Shown: positions 48,779-58,251, counted from the first letter of the stretch. The stretch: 64,000 bases of DNA from Halobacillus fulvus (GCA_004078665.1 SCFO01000001.1:274377-338376); one strand, 5' to 3'. Numbers and translations are program-made. Notes: generated from the letters alone by a model not told the origin.

Positions 48779-48952
48779 ATGTCAAATACAACTCGCGTTC
48801 GTAAAAACGAGTCTCTTGAAGATGCTCTTCGTCGCTTTAAGCGTAATGTATCAAAAAGTGGTACATTAGCAGAATATCGTAAGCGTGAATATTACGATAA
48901 GCCTAGCGTACGCCGTAAGAAAAAGTCTGAGGCGGCTAGAAAGCGTAAGTAG
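48779..48952 (+). CDS. rpsU: 30S ribosomal protein S21 (bS21)
   Basis: This 57-residue basic protein starts [27 protein letters not shown] and ends [17 protein letters not shown], the bS21 signature. It helps initiation on mRNA near the anti-Shine-Dalgarno region of the 30S subunit. GGAGGGAGG lies ahead of ATG 48779. Own promoter and 5' hairpin; yqeY follows after 22 bases in the same unit. Confidence 0.98.
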   Translation: MSNTTRVRKNESLEDALRRFKRNVSKSGTLAEYRKREYYDKPSVRRKKKSEAARKRK

Positions 48953-48974
48953 TTTTTAAGAGGGTGTTGAAAAG

Positions 48975-49421
48975 ATGACCATTACAGAGCGTCTGACCCA
49001 GGATATGAAAACAGCCATGAAGGCGCGGGATAAGCAAAAGCTTTCCACGATTCGCATGGTTCGTGCTTCTATGCAGAATGAAGCGATCAAGCTGGGGAAA
49101 GACTCATTATCTGAAGAAGAAGAATTGACTGTTTTATCTCGTGAGGTAAAACAGAGAAAAGATTCCCTCCAAGAATTCAAAGAAGCTGGACGCGAAGATC
49201 TTGTAGAAGGACTCGAATTTGAACTTGAGGTTTTACAAGCCTATATGCCGAAACAGCTGACGAATGAAGAGCTTGAACAAATCGTTCAGGAAACTATTCA
49301 AGAAGTAGGAGCGACTACGAAAGCGGACATGCGGAAAGTAATGACGGCCGTTATGCCTAAAGTAAAAGGTAAAGCCGATGGATCCCAAGTCAATAAGCTC
49401 GTGCTTCAGCAATTATCGTAA
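48975..49421 (+). CDS. yqeY: GatB/YqeY domain protein YqeY
   Basis: This 148-residue protein is like the C-terminal tail domain of GatB, with [63 protein letters not shown], and [19 protein letters not shown]. The role is unclear; the tail domain of GatB binds tRNA, so tRNA binding is an inference. Order rpsU-yqeY is conserved in bacilli. Confidence 0.94.
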   Translation: MTITERLTQDMKTAMKARDKQKLSTIRMVRASMQNEAIKLGKDSLSEEEELTVLSREVKQRKDSLQEFKEAGREDLVEGLEFELEVLQAYMPKQLTNEELEQIVQETIQEVGATTKADMRKVMTAVMPKVKGKADGSQVNKLVLQQLS

Positions 49422-49426
49422 TATCG

Positions 49427-49461
49427 AAGGTCTCTCTTTCTCGGAAAGGGAGGCCTTTTTA
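49427..49461 (+). terminator. Rho-independent terminator after yqeY
   Basis: AAGGTCTCTCTTTC pairs with GAAAGGGAGGCCTT through two G-U pairs and a 3-base loop, followed by TTTTTAT. Confidence 0.88.
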
Positions 49462-49543
49462 TATGGTGGGCTATTTGAAGTTGCTTCTGGAGAGGGGCGG
49501 AAGATGACGAGGCGTGAGGGAGCGATCTAGAGGGAGCATCCCT

Positions 49544-49645
49544 GTGAAAAAACGGGTTGGCTGTGCAATTATTGCCTGCCTCTTTACGCTTTATTTTGAA
49601 CTACAGAAACCTTTCGCAAATCTATATCGACACTTAAATCACTAG
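49544..49645 (+). CDS. Possible 33-residue membrane or secreted micro-protein
   Basis: GTG 49544 opens a frame that reads KKRVGCAIIACLFTLYFEL and continues QKPFANLYRHLNH to a stop. The two lysines and arginine followed by a hydrophobic stretch look like a membrane anchor or signal, and GAGGGAG lies about 8 bases ahead of the GTG. The frame is short and I recognise no family. It lies between the yqeY terminator and the sigma-W promoter, in an otherwise empty 350-base gap. It could be chance. Confidence 0.3.
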   Translation: MKKRVGCAIIACLFTLYFELQKPFANLYRHLNH

Positions 49646-49703
49646 GGCGGTTTATCATAAAAACCATGGAATGAGGCAATAAATAAAAAAGCATTAATTT
49701 TTG

Positions 49704-49730
49704 AAACTTTCAACCATACATAAACGTATA
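49704..49730 (+). promoter_or_regulatory. Sigma-W type ECF promoter of the nfeD-floA operon
   Basis: TGAAAC at 49704-49709 and CGTA at 49727-49730 have a 17-base spacer, the known sigma-W pattern. The B. subtilis yqeZ-floA operon is in the sigma-W regulon, so the match is expected. The start would be about 37 bases ahead of nfeD. Confidence 0.88.
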
Positions 49731-49774
49731 TGTAGTACTCCGTGGGTATGCTATTTGTGAGGGGGTGAACGTTT

Positions 49775-51130
49775 ATGAAACGTTCTGTAAGGGTCACCGT
49801 GTACGTTGCGCTCATAATGATGGCTGCTGTGCTTTTTGTTTTTCAGTCTCATCATGTTGAAGCGGATGGTGAAGGGCAACAGGTTTACGTCATCCCTATT
49901 GAAGAAACTGTAGAGAGAGGGATGGCCGCTTTTCTGAACCGGACGACGGGTGACGCGATAGAAAATGGTGCGGACCACATTATCTTCGAAGTCGATACGC
50001 CTGGAGGGCGCGTCGATGCGGCGAACGAAATCGGTGAAATTCTTCAGGATTTAGATGTTCCGAATACAGTGTTTGTTACTAGCCGTGCTTATTCGGCGGG
50101 TTCATACATTGCGCTGAACGCAGATCAGATCTATATGAAGCCTCAGGCGACGATGGGGGCATCCGGTGTCATCAACTCTGATGGAACCGCAGCCGATAAA
50201 AAGGCACAGTCCGCTTGGATTTCGGCCATGGTTGCTGCTGCCGAAGCGAACGGGAGAGATCCTCTTTATGCCAGAGCGATGGCAGATAGCAGTGTGGATC
50301 TTCCTGAATACGGGGCTCCAGAAGGGGAATTTTTGACGCTTGGCCCAACGGAAGCGGTAGAAGTCGGGTATGCAGAAGGAGTTGTCGACGACCGTGTCGA
50401 ATTACTTAGTGAACTGAGCTTATCTGATGCTACCATTGTCGTAGAAACGCCGACGGCCGCAGAAAATTTGGCGCGATTTTTGACAAACCCTGTCGTGATC
50501 CCAATTCTGCTTTCCATTGCGAGTATTGGGCTGGTGGTGGAACTTTATTCACCTGGCTTTGGAATACCCGGAATTATGGGAGCGCTGAGTTTAGTTTTAT
50601 TCTTCTATGGACATATCGTCGCTGGTCTTGCGGGGTATGAGTCGATCATTCTTCTCGTATTGGGAATCGGATTAATTGTAGCCGAGTTTTTCTTGCCGGG
50701 AGGAATTGCCGGGATCGCTGGTGTAGTCGCTGTAGTAGCAGCTCTTATGCTTTCATCAGCCGATATGGGACATATGGCAATGAGTATCGGCATTGCGTTG
50801 TTGCTGACCATTGTCGTGTCGATCATCCTTTTCAAATTTGTAGGTCTTGAAAGAGGATTTTTCCGCCATGTCATCCTTAATGATTCGACGTCCACTGAAA
50901 GAGGATATGTTTCTTCCTCGAACCGTCTTGAGTTGATTGGACTCCAAGGTGTGACACTGACACCTCTCAGACCATCAGGAACAGCGGTTTTTGACGGAGA
51001 AAGACTAGATGTCGTTACAGAAGGCGGTTTTATTCCGGCTCAGCACAATGTGAAAGTTGTTAAAACAGAAGGCTCAAGAATTGTAGTAAGAGAATCAACA
51101 ACGGATCGATTAGAGGAGGAAAATAAATGA
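49775..51130 (+). CDS. NfeD-type membrane protease (YqeZ-like, ClpP-fold)
   Basis: This 451-residue protein has an N-terminal signal or membrane helix ([20 protein letters not shown]), a ClpP-like serine protease domain ([48 protein letters not shown] with the catalytic serine, MGASGVIN), then four or five membrane helices (about residues 240-370) and a C-terminal OB-fold NfeD domain ([32 protein letters not shown]). Such proteins pair with flotillin-like partners. It overlaps floA by ATGA and is driven by the sigma-W promoter. Confidence 0.94.
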   Translation: MKRSVRVTVYVALIMMAAVLFVFQSHHVEADGEGQQVYVIPIEETVERGMAAFLNRTTGDAIENGADHIIFEVDTPGGRVDAANEIGEILQDLDVPNTVFVTSRAYSAGSYIALNADQIYMKPQATMGASGVINSDGTAADKKAQSAWISAMVAAAEANGRDPLYARAMADSSVDLPEYGAPEGEFLTLGPTEAVEVGYAEGVVDDRVELLSELSLSDATIVVETPTAAENLARFLTNPVVIPILLSIASIGLVVELYSPGFGIPGIMGALSLVLFFYGHIVAGLAGYESIILLVLGIGLIVAEFFLPGGIAGIAGVVAVVAALMLSSADMGHMAMSIGIALLLTIVVSIILFKFVGLERGFFRHVILNDSTSTERGYVSSSNRLELIGLQGVTLTPLRPSGTAVFDGERLDVVTEGGFIPAQHNVKVVKTEGSRIVVRESTTDRLEEENK

Positions 51131-52122
51131 CATTGAATGAACTCATGCCGATTATCATTATCGGTATCATCATTATCGTATTAGCCGTTTTATTTACGTT
51201 TATTCCCGTTATGCTTTGGATCAGTGCCTTGGCTGCCGGGGTTAAGATCAACATCTTCACACTTGTCGGAATGCGCCTTAGAAGGGTTATTCCATCGAGA
51301 GTCATCAACCCGCTCATTAAAGCACATAAAGCGGGTGTGAACGTCGATACCAACCAGCTCGAGAGTCACTACCTAGCTGGTGGTAACGTTGACAGAGTAG
51401 TCAATGCATTGATTGCCGCTCAGCGTGCAAATATCGAATTAAGCTTTGAACGTGCTGCCGCCATTGATCTGGCCGGTCGTGACGTTCTGGAAGCTGTTCA
51501 GATGAGTGTCAATCCGAAAGTAATTGAAACACCTTTCATTGCGGGTGTTGCAATGGACGGAATTGAAGTGAAAGCGAAAGCAAGAATTACAGTGCGTGCC
51601 AATATCGACCGTTTAGTAGGGGGAGCCGGTGAAGATACGGTAATCGCCCGTGTCGGGGAAGGAATCGTTTCAACCATCGGTTCCAGCAAGAACCATAATA
51701 AAGTTCTAGAAAACCCTGATTTGATCTCCCAAAATGTATTAGGCAAGGGTCTCGATGCCGGTACAGCGTTCGAAATCCTATCGATTGATATCGCGGACAT
51801 CGACATCGGCAAAAACATCGGAGCTATCTTGCAAACAGATCAGGCAGAAGCAGATAAGAACATTGCGCAGGCGAAAGCGGAAGAACGTCGTGCGATGGCT
51901 ATTGCCCTTGAACAGGAAATGCGTGCACGTGTTCAGGAAATGAATGCGAAGGTTGTGGAAGCGGAAGCCAAAGTACCTGAGGCACTTGCTGAAGCCCTTA
52001 GCACAGGTAAGATGGGCGTCATGGATTATATGAATTACCAGAACATCAATGCCGACACAGATATGAGGAATACATTAGGCAAGATGTCCGATGGAAATAA
52101 AAAGGACAGTGATGAAAGTTAA
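51127..52122 (+). CDS. floA: Flotillin-like protein FloA
   Basis: FloA scaffolds functional membrane microdomains. The 331-residue protein has an N-terminal hydrophobic hairpin (about residues 8-45, [24 protein letters not shown]), a PHB/SPFH-like domain (about 50-220), and a helical region rich in E, A and R ([51 protein letters not shown]) that drives oligomers. It starts inside the nfeD stop. In B. subtilis it is linked to membrane fluidity and lipid II-targeting antibiotics. Confidence 0.96.
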   Translation: MTLNELMPIIIIGIIIIVLAVLFTFIPVMLWISALAAGVKINIFTLVGMRLRRVIPSRVINPLIKAHKAGVNVDTNQLESHYLAGGNVDRVVNALIAAQRANIELSFERAAAIDLAGRDVLEAVQMSVNPKVIETPFIAGVAMDGIEVKAKARITVRANIDRLVGGAGEDTVIARVGEGIVSTIGSSKNHNKVLENPDLISQNVLGKGLDAGTAFEILSIDIADIDIGKNIGAILQTDQAEADKNIAQAKAEERRAMAIALEQEMRARVQEMNAKVVEAEAKVPEALAEALSTGKMGVMDYMNYQNINADTDMRNTLGKMSDGNKKDSDES

Positions 52123-52151
52123 TCCAGAACTAAGCGAAAAGGAGAATTCCG

Positions 52152-52685
52152 ATGCAAGAACTTTTGGATTTAATTTTTAGTAACTTTATCATCATCGCTG
52201 CTATAATAGGTGGAATTCTCAGCTGGATTGGTGGACAGTCCCGGAAAGAGGATGAAGCGAACAAACCCCGCCGTTCAACGGGTCCTTTTATGCCTGAACA
52301 GCAGAGGGAACGTCCAACAGAATCCTCCTCTTTTCCTGAGCAGACTCAGAAAACAGGGGAAGAACGTCTAAAGGATTACTATGAATCCAAGCAAGAGAAG
52401 CTTAAGGAAGTCAAAGAAGATCTTAGCAGGGGTTCAAAACCATTAGAGCCTATATCAGACTTTTCCTACGAAACGCCGAACCAGGACATTCATACGGTCA
52501 TGCAAGAGAAAGAGGCTCGACCTGGTAAGGAGTCAAGGAAAATTAGTGATTATGATAAGGTTTCAAACCTGAGCCGTCCGGAAAAATGGGACAGAAAACG
52601 GCTGGCTGAAGGAATTGTTATGTCTGAAATCCTCGGCCGCCCGCGGGCATATAAACCGCATACTTCCAATCCTAGAAAAAGATAA
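52152..52685 (+). CDS. Hypothetical membrane-anchored protein, third gene of the sigma-W operon
   Basis: This 177-residue protein begins with one membrane helix (about residues 5-27, LLDLIFSNFIIIAAIIGGILSWIG) and then a long, charged, probably disordered cytoplasmic tail rich in E, K, P and S, with a short conserved-looking end LAEGIVMSEILGRPRAYKPH. I do not recognise the family. It follows floA by 29 bases and ends at a strong terminator, so it belongs to the nfeD-floA unit; B. subtilis has yqfB at the same place. A role at FloA domains is inference from position. Confidence 0.8.
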   Translation: MQELLDLIFSNFIIIAAIIGGILSWIGGQSRKEDEANKPRRSTGPFMPEQQRERPTESSSFPEQTQKTGEERLKDYYESKQEKLKEVKEDLSRGSKPLEPISDFSYETPNQDIHTVMQEKEARPGKESRKISDYDKVSNLSRPEKWDRKRLAEGIVMSEILGRPRAYKPHTSNPRKR

Positions 52686-52687
52686 TC

Positions 52688-52728
52688 AAAACGCACGAAT
52701 TGTAGTGATACAATTCGTGCGTTTTTCG
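52688..52728 (+). terminator. Strong Rho-independent terminator of the nfeD-floA operon
   Basis: A perfect stem of about 17 bp (AAAACGCACGAATTGTA with its complement) and 4-base loop, ending in TTTTT. Confidence 0.95.
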
Positions 52729-52755
52729 TATAAATAAAAGGAGGGGGGAAGTCGA

Positions 52756-53037
52756 ATGTCTAAATGGCAAAAGCAAATCCGCGCATGGGTCAGTCGTTAC
52801 TTCGATTTACCTTCTGATGTAATGCTTGATCTCCCAAGGATTACGACGATTGGATCGATTCACTTATACATAGAGAACCATACAGGACTACTCCATTTCT
52901 CAGATCAAGAAATACGCATTCAATACAAGCAAGGACAGGTGAGAATTTTAGGAAAAGACCTTGGAGTGAAGATGATGCTTAAGGAAGAGCTGCTATTAGA
53001 AGGAACATTGAAATCAGTTGAGTTTTTACCGGATTGA
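52756..53037 (+). CDS. yqfC: Sporulation protein YqfC
   Basis: This 93-residue protein has the YqfC family pattern: SRYFDLPSDVMLDLPRITTIGSIHLYIENHTGLLHFSDQEIRI and LGKDLGVKMMLKEELLLEGTLKSVEFL. In B. subtilis yqfC-yqfD is sigma-E dependent and yqfD mutants sporulate poorly. GGAGGGGGGAAG precedes the ATG. It is 16 bases ahead of yqfD. Confidence 0.95.
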   Translation: MSKWQKQIRAWVSRYFDLPSDVMLDLPRITTIGSIHLYIENHTGLLHFSDQEIRIQYKQGQVRILGKDLGVKMMLKEELLLEGTLKSVEFLPD

Positions 53038-53053
53038 GGTCAGGGGGGATAGA

Positions 53054-54229
53054 ATGAAAAATCAGCAGGACTTTTTCCAAGGATTGATGACCATACGGAT
53101 CAAGGGAAAACTGCTGGAAGCATTCGTACAGGCTTGCACGAAAAGAGGTTGCAAAATTTATGATATGAAACGCATCAGCCACGAGGAGATCGTCTTAACC
53201 ATCCTCTGGAAAGATTTCAAAATATGGAAACAGCTCAGAAGAAAATATAAATGCAAAGTATTTTTGGAGAAAGGGCAGGGAGTTCCGTTTCTTCTTCAAG
53301 GGCTGTTCCGAAAAAATGCACTTCTCATCGCGTTTTGTCTGGCTATTGTACTCGTCTTTTTACTGGCAAACACATTATGGTCGGTCGAAATAAAAGGGAT
53401 CAATCCTGAACTGGAGGCGGCTGTGGAAGAAAAGCTTGATAGTTACGGCGTCTCTCCGGGGAAACTCTTGTTAACGATGCATGAGCCCGGGGCCATTCAA
53501 AAAAAGCTGCTGGATGATCTCCCTGACCTGTTATGGATCGGAGTCAAGAAACAAGGGACGAGCTATCATTTATACGGGGTGGAGAAGACGAGACATGATA
53601 AAGACGATCAAAACCAGCCGGCTGATTTAGTAGCCAGCAAAAAAGGGATGATCATTAAACCCTTTATAAAAAAAGGGAGGCCTCTTGTCTCCGTCTATGA
53701 CGTTGTAAAAAAAGGCCAAAGACTGGCTACAGGACAACTTGTAGATGAGGAGAAAGCTTTTGTTCACGCGGAAGGGGAAGTCATTGCTGAAACGTGGTAT
53801 AAAGTGGAGCAAACGTTACCTGTGAAACAAGTTTTTCAATTAACAGAGGGGACGCATCATAAGAAGTATGAAGTTTCTATAGGTAGCTTTGCATTTCCGA
53901 TTTGGGGATGGTGGAAGGAGGGGAACTTCAGAGAAGAGCAGAAAGTCTATTCGCTGGAGGTTCTTCGGTGGAAGCCTCCTGTACATGTTAAGAGAATTGA
54001 TTTATATGAAATTGACGATGCGAGCGTTCGATTTTCGGAGAAGCAGCTGATGGAAAAAGGAGTGCAATTTGCAATGGAAAGTCTCAAACAGCAATTGAAA
54101 AAGGATTCTATTATAAAGGATGAAAAAGTTTTGCACCACGGTGTGGAGAATGGTAAAGTAAAATTAATCCTATTGTTCAAGGTACATGAAGATATTGCAA
54201 TGACCAAGTATATTAGTCAAGGAGATTGA
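53054..54229 (+). CDS. yqfD: Sporulation protein YqfD
   Basis: This 391-residue protein has a soluble N-terminal region (residues 1-85), one membrane helix (about 93-113, ALLIAFCLAIVLVFLLANTLW), and a larger outer domain with IDLYEIDDASVRFSEKQLMEKG toward the C-terminus. It is a member of the YqfD family needed for efficient sporulation in the mother cell; molecular function unknown. ATG 53054 follows CAGGGGGGA. Its stop is inside the phoH ribosome-binding region. Confidence 0.95.
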   Translation: MKNQQDFFQGLMTIRIKGKLLEAFVQACTKRGCKIYDMKRISHEEIVLTILWKDFKIWKQLRRKYKCKVFLEKGQGVPFLLQGLFRKNALLIAFCLAIVLVFLLANTLWSVEIKGINPELEAAVEEKLDSYGVSPGKLLLTMHEPGAIQKKLLDDLPDLLWIGVKKQGTSYHLYGVEKTRHDKDDQNQPADLVASKKGMIIKPFIKKGRPLVSVYDVVKKGQRLATGQLVDEEKAFVHAEGEVIAETWYKVEQTLPVKQVFQLTEGTHHKKYEVSIGSFAFPIWGWWKEGNFREEQKVYSLEVLRWKPPVHVKRIDLYEIDDASVRFSEKQLMEKGVQFAMESLKQQLKKDSIIKDEKVLHHGVENGKVKLILLFKVHEDIAMTKYISQGD

Positions 54230-54231
54230 GT

Positions 54232-55203
54232 ATGTCAGAGGACTTAAAAACGATTGATATTCAATTAGACAACACAACAGAAGCCTTATCCTTATTCGGG
54301 ACTGAAGATAGAAATTTAAAGCAGATTGAAGAGAAGCTGCAAGTGAACATCATTACAAGAGGCGAGCATGTGCGCGTCTCCGGTCAGACGGAGCAAGTCA
54401 AGCTTGTTGAAGATGTGTTGATGTCTGTGTTAGCCATTATTCGTAAAGGCTTGACGATATCTGAACGTGACATTGTTTACGCCGTAGAGTTAGCGAAAAA
54501 AGGAAAGATCAATCAATTCGAGGCGTTATTCGAAGATGAAATTACTAAGAATGCGAAAGGTAAATCGATCCGTGTTAAAACTCTCGGTCAGAGAAAATAC
54601 ATTTCAGCTATTAAAAACAATGACCTTGTCTTCGGCATCGGCCCCGCAGGTACAGGGAAGACGTATCTTGCGGTCATCATGGCTGTAAATGCCCTCAAAA
54701 ATGGTGATGTAAAACGAATTATACTGACCCGTCCAGCTGTGGAAGCCGGAGAAAGCTTAGGATTCCTCCCAGGAGATTTAAAGGAAAAAGTGGACCCTTA
54801 CTTACGACCTCTTTACGATTCCTTGCATGATGTGTTCGGTGCTGAGCATACAGCGAGGCTGATCGATCGTGGAACAATTGAAATTGCACCGCTCGCCTAC
54901 ATGAGAGGACGTACGCTTGATGACGCCTTCGCGATTTTGGATGAAGCCCAAAATACGACTCCAGAGCAGATGAAGATGTTTTTGACACGACTAGGCTTTG
55001 GATCAAAAATGATCATTACAGGAGATATTACACAAGTCGATTTACCTAAAGGTGTGAAGTCTGGCCTTAAGGTAGCTGAAGAGAAGTTATCACACGTAAA
55101 AGGTTCAGAATTTATCCATTTAGATCAGACGGACGTCGTCAGACACCCGTTGGTCCAGCGCATTATCGATGCCTATGAAGGCAGCAAAGAGCAAGGCCCA
55201 TAA
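54232..55203 (+). CDS. phoH: PhoH-like ATPase
   Basis: This 323-residue protein has an N-terminal KH-like RNA-binding part (residues 15-75), then a P-loop ATPase domain with FGIGPAGTGKTYLAV, LTRPAVEAGESLGFLPGD, and FAILDEAQNTTPEQMKMFLTR. PhoH proteins often neighbour ybeY and are thought to act in RNA metabolism as a helicase or ATPase partner. ATG 54232 follows AAGGAG at 7 bases; a TTG at 54226 overlaps the yqfD stop. Confidence 0.95.
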   Translation: MSEDLKTIDIQLDNTTEALSLFGTEDRNLKQIEEKLQVNIITRGEHVRVSGQTEQVKLVEDVLMSVLAIIRKGLTISERDIVYAVELAKKGKINQFEALFEDEITKNAKGKSIRVKTLGQRKYISAIKNNDLVFGIGPAGTGKTYLAVIMAVNALKNGDVKRIILTRPAVEAGESLGFLPGDLKEKVDPYLRPLYDSLHDVFGAEHTARLIDRGTIEIAPLAYMRGRTLDDAFAILDEAQNTTPEQMKMFLTRLGFGSKMIITGDITQVDLPKGVKSGLKVAEEKLSHVKGSEFIHLDQTDVVRHPLVQRIIDAYEGSKEQGP

Positions 55204-55222
55204 ATTTGGGCCTTCTTTCTTA
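55193..55222 (+). terminator. Terminator after phoH
   Basis: AAGGCCCA pairs with TGGGCCTT, followed by CTTTCTTATTT. The stem overlaps the phoH stop. The T run is broken, so some read-through into pgpH is likely. Confidence 0.7.
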
Positions 55223-55254
55223 TTTGATGTAAATTTATTTAAGAAGGTGTAGGG

Positions 55255-57360
55255 ATGACAAATAATCGGAAATCTCCTCCAAATAAAAAAATCAGAAAAG
55301 CGGCCGCCATCTTTATCCCTCCTCTTTTGATCGCGCTCTTATTTTTCATGTCCTCCATTTCAAATGTACATACCCAGACATATCAGCTTGAGAAATATGG
55401 GACAGCACCTGAAACAATTGTGGCCCCTATTACAATAGAAAATGAACAGGAAACGGAACAAAGGATTAGAGAAGTGATGCAGTCTGTCGAGGATCGTTAC
55501 ACCATCTCGAATACGATTACCGACGAAAGGCTTCAAATCGTCGAAGAAATTTATGAAGTGGTCGAGGAAGTGAAGCAAACATCTATCGGAGAATTGCCGG
55601 TTACGGAGCAATTAGACCAGCTTGAGGCTCTCTTGTCTGAAGATATTACAACCGCATTTCCTGTCGAGTTTTTTCGACCGCTCTTAACAAATGATGGAGA
55701 GGACATCGAAGAGTCAGAACGCATATTGGTGACGACCCTGGAGACTGCCTTTGAAAAGGGAATCAGGGCCCAAACTCTTGATCAGGAACAACGGTCACTC
55801 GAGTTAAGAGTTGAATATTCAACCATTCCCGCCTCTCTTCAGGATGTAATTTCACGACTCGGTACCTTTGTTTTAACGGAGAATGCATTATTTGATCCAA
55901 GGGCAACGGAAGAAGCAATTAAGGAAGCGGTTTCAAATGTGGATCCAGTGATGATTCGAGCGGGTGAAATCATTGTCGACCGCGGAGCGACGATTACAAA
56001 TGATGTTTATGAAGAGCTTGTCATGACGGGTTTACTCGACAATAATCGAAACCATCTTCCATTGATCGGTCTCGCCTTATTTGCCTTACTCCTCGCTTCT
56101 ATAATCTTTAATGAAATTTACCGGGAAGTAAAGAGGGGGCGGATGAACCTCCAGCATATTTATGTACTTACTCTCATTACGGTACTGATGATTTTTCTAA
56201 TGAAAGGTTTCAGCCTTTTTGTTACCATTGAAAACCCTGTATACTATTTGATGCCTGCTGCCACAGGGGTCTTCCTTATAAAGTTCCTGTTGAAAGAAAG
56301 GCTTGCGATCGTAATGTCTGTCGTCTATTCTTTAATGGCTGCCCTCCTTTTTAACGGTGAAATGACAGGGGTGGTCAATGCGGAAGCGGGCATTTACATG
56401 GCACTCTCCCAACTTGCTGCTGTCTATCTGTTGTTTCAAACAAGGGACAGGATGGCCATTCTGAAAGCGAGTGTAGGGGTTGCTTTCATCAATATATGCA
56501 CGATCCTTTTCTTTTTATTCCTTTCCTTTGAGCCATTTGCCTGGAGTGAGTTGTTTCTGTTCGGAGCATACGCAGCAGGAAGTGCTTTTGCTGCCGCAGT
56601 GTTGACGCTAGGCTTACTGCCTTTCATCGAGACATGGTTTGGCCTTTTGTCGGATCATAAGCTCGTCCAATTAGCGAATCCGAATCAGCCGTTGTTAAGA
56701 AAAATCCTTATGGAAGCACCAGGGAGCTATCATCACAGCATTATGGTCGCTAATCTGAGTGAGGCAGCGTGTGAAGCGATAGACGCGAACGGACTATTAG
56801 CAAGAGTAGGAGCGTATTATCATGATCTCGGCAAAACGGTAAGGCCTCATTATTTTATAGAAAATCAAATGGGGATGAAGAACCCGCATGATTTTATTCC
56901 CCCGGAAGAGAGCGCAGAAATTATTTTGCGTCACCCTTATGACGGGGCAGGTTTACTAGAAAAGAATCATCTCCCGAAAGAAATCGTGGACATTGCAAGG
57001 CAACATCACGGAACGACATTGCTGAAGTACTTCTACTATCAGGCAAAAGAGAATGATGGGGATATAGAAGAAAGCATGTATCGTTATCCTGGGCCTAAAC
57101 CACAGTCTAAGGAAGCCGCTGTTGTATGTGTCTGTGATTCTGTCGAAGCTGCGGTTCGTTCCATCGACCGGCCCACAGAAGAAAAGATCAAAAAAATCGT
57201 TCATTCGATCATTGAAGATCGCTTATTAGATGGTCAGTTTGATGATTGCGACCTGACGTTTAAGGAAATTAATAAAATGGAATATGCTATATGCGAGACC
57301 TTAAACGGCATTTTTCATTCAAGAATTCAATATCCCGATCTCATAAAGGAGGCAAAATAA
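55255..57360 (+). CDS. pgpH: 7TM HD-domain phosphodiesterase PgpH (cyclic di-AMP hydrolase)
   Basis: PgpH degrades cyclic di-AMP to pApA. The 701-residue protein has an N-terminal membrane helix, a long extracellular 7TMR-HDED domain (about residues 40-265), seven membrane helices (about 270-460), and a cytoplasmic HD domain with GSYHHSIMVANLSEAACEAI, YYHDLGKTVRPHYFIENQ and HHGTTLLKYFYYQA. c-di-AMP controls K+ and osmolyte balance, which would suit a salt-adapted cell. TAATG overlap with ybeY. Confidence 0.96.
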   Translation: MTNNRKSPPNKKIRKAAAIFIPPLLIALLFFMSSISNVHTQTYQLEKYGTAPETIVAPITIENEQETEQRIREVMQSVEDRYTISNTITDERLQIVEEIYEVVEEVKQTSIGELPVTEQLDQLEALLSEDITTAFPVEFFRPLLTNDGEDIEESERILVTTLETAFEKGIRAQTLDQEQRSLELRVEYSTIPASLQDVISRLGTFVLTENALFDPRATEEAIKEAVSNVDPVMIRAGEIIVDRGATITNDVYEELVMTGLLDNNRNHLPLIGLALFALLLASIIFNEIYREVKRGRMNLQHIYVLTLITVLMIFLMKGFSLFVTIENPVYYLMPAATGVFLIKFLLKERLAIVMSVVYSLMAALLFNGEMTGVVNAEAGIYMALSQLAAVYLLFQTRDRMAILKASVGVAFINICTILFFLFLSFEPFAWSELFLFGAYAAGSAFAAAVLTLGLLPFIETWFGLLSDHKLVQLANPNQPLLRKILMEAPGSYHHSIMVANLSEAACEAIDANGLLARVGAYYHDLGKTVRPHYFIENQMGMKNPHDFIPPEESAEIILRHPYDGAGLLEKNHLPKEIVDIARQHHGTTLLKYFYYQAKENDGDIEESMYRYPGPKPQSKEAAVVCVCDSVEAAVRSIDRPTEEKIKKIVHSIIEDRLLDGQFDDCDLTFKEINKMEYAICETLNGIFHSRIQYPDLIKEAK

Positions 57361-57830
57361 TGATTCATATCGATTTTCAAGATGAAACAAATTCAGTTGA
57401 TGAAGCTTTTGTAGACTTAATTCAGAGAATCATCCAATTTGCAGGTGAAAAGGAAGGTATACAAGCAGATTCTGAGGTGTCCATCAGCTTTGTCGATAAT
57501 AATGAGATTCAAGAAATTAACCGGAATTACAGGCAGAAAGATACACCGACCGACGTCATTTCCTTTGCCATGCAGGAAGAGGGAGAAGGAGAAATGCAAA
57601 TTTTAAATGAAGATTTACCACTGATGCTTGGAGATATTGTGATTTCTGTAGATAAGGCGAAAGAGCAGGCAGAGGACTATAACCACTCTCTCGAGAGGGA
57701 GTTCGGCTTTCTTGCCCTTCACGGATTTTTGCACTTGCTAGGGTATGATCACCTGAATGAAGAAGATGAGAAAAAAATGTTCGGCCGCCAAGAGGAAATT
57801 CTCCATGAGTTCGGACTTCAAAGGTCGTAA
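57360..57830 (+). CDS. ybeY: Endoribonuclease / rRNA maturation factor YbeY
   Basis: This zinc-dependent RNase acts in 16S rRNA 3' maturation. The 156-residue protein has DTPTDVISFAM, GDIVISVDKAKEQA, and the zinc motif HGFLHLLGYDH (three histidines) near residue 119-129. ATG 57360 shares a base with the pgpH stop and follows AAAGGAGG. Partner gene phoH is two genes upstream. It overlaps dgkA by 26 bases. Confidence 0.97.
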   Translation: MIHIDFQDETNSVDEAFVDLIQRIIQFAGEKEGIQADSEVSISFVDNNEIQEINRNYRQKDTPTDVISFAMQEEGEGEMQILNEDLPLMLGDIVISVDKAKEQAEDYNHSLEREFGFLALHGFLHLLGYDHLNEEDEKKMFGRQEEILHEFGLQRS

Positions 57831-58191
57831 GAAGCGCTCTATCGGTTTCCGGTTTGCCTGGAATGGAATAAAGGAAGTGGTGCGGACCGAGAGGAATTTC
57901 ACCATTCATCTGGTGGCAGCCTTCCTTGTCATCCTGCTTGCAGCGGTTCTTCAGGTATCCTTTGTGGAATGGGCGATCTTAATATTGACGATTGCTCTCG
58001 TCTTATCTCTTGAGATGGTGAACTCCAGTATTGAGAGGGTGATGGACCACTTGGCATCGGAACGTCATCCGCTGGTCGGTTTAGTGAAGGATATAGCGGC
58101 CGGTGCTGTCTTGGTTGCAAGTTTCGGAGCGGTAGGTGTTGCTTGTTTTATCTTTTTACCAAGAATCATTTCTTTTTTTCTAGGTGAATGA
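57805..58191 (+). CDS. dgkA: Undecaprenol kinase / diacylglycerol kinase family
   Basis: This 128-residue membrane enzyme of the DgkA family in Gram-positives phosphorylates undecaprenol, feeding the lipid carrier for cell-wall synthesis. Conserved segments are FRFAWNGIKEVVRTERNFTIHL and LEMVNSSIERVMDHLA with the active-site glutamates, plus three membrane helices. ATG 57805 lies inside ybeY with AGAGGAAA 8 bases ahead. In B. subtilis cdd comes next; here era follows. Confidence 0.93.
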   Translation: MSSDFKGRKKRSIGFRFAWNGIKEVVRTERNFTIHLVAAFLVILLAAVLQVSFVEWAILILTIALVLSLEMVNSSIERVMDHLASERHPLVGLVKDIAAGAVLVASFGAVGVACFIFLPRIISFFLGE

Positions 58192-58251
58192 TTTACAGGC
58201 ACTTATATAGTAAAATAGAGAAGTATTAGATGAAGCACTGGAGGAACAACA

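Noticed and set aside
57757-57804. Earlier start for dgkA
   Set aside because: The extra codons are a different frame of the ybeY end and have no ribosome-binding site; ATG 57805 fits the family start.
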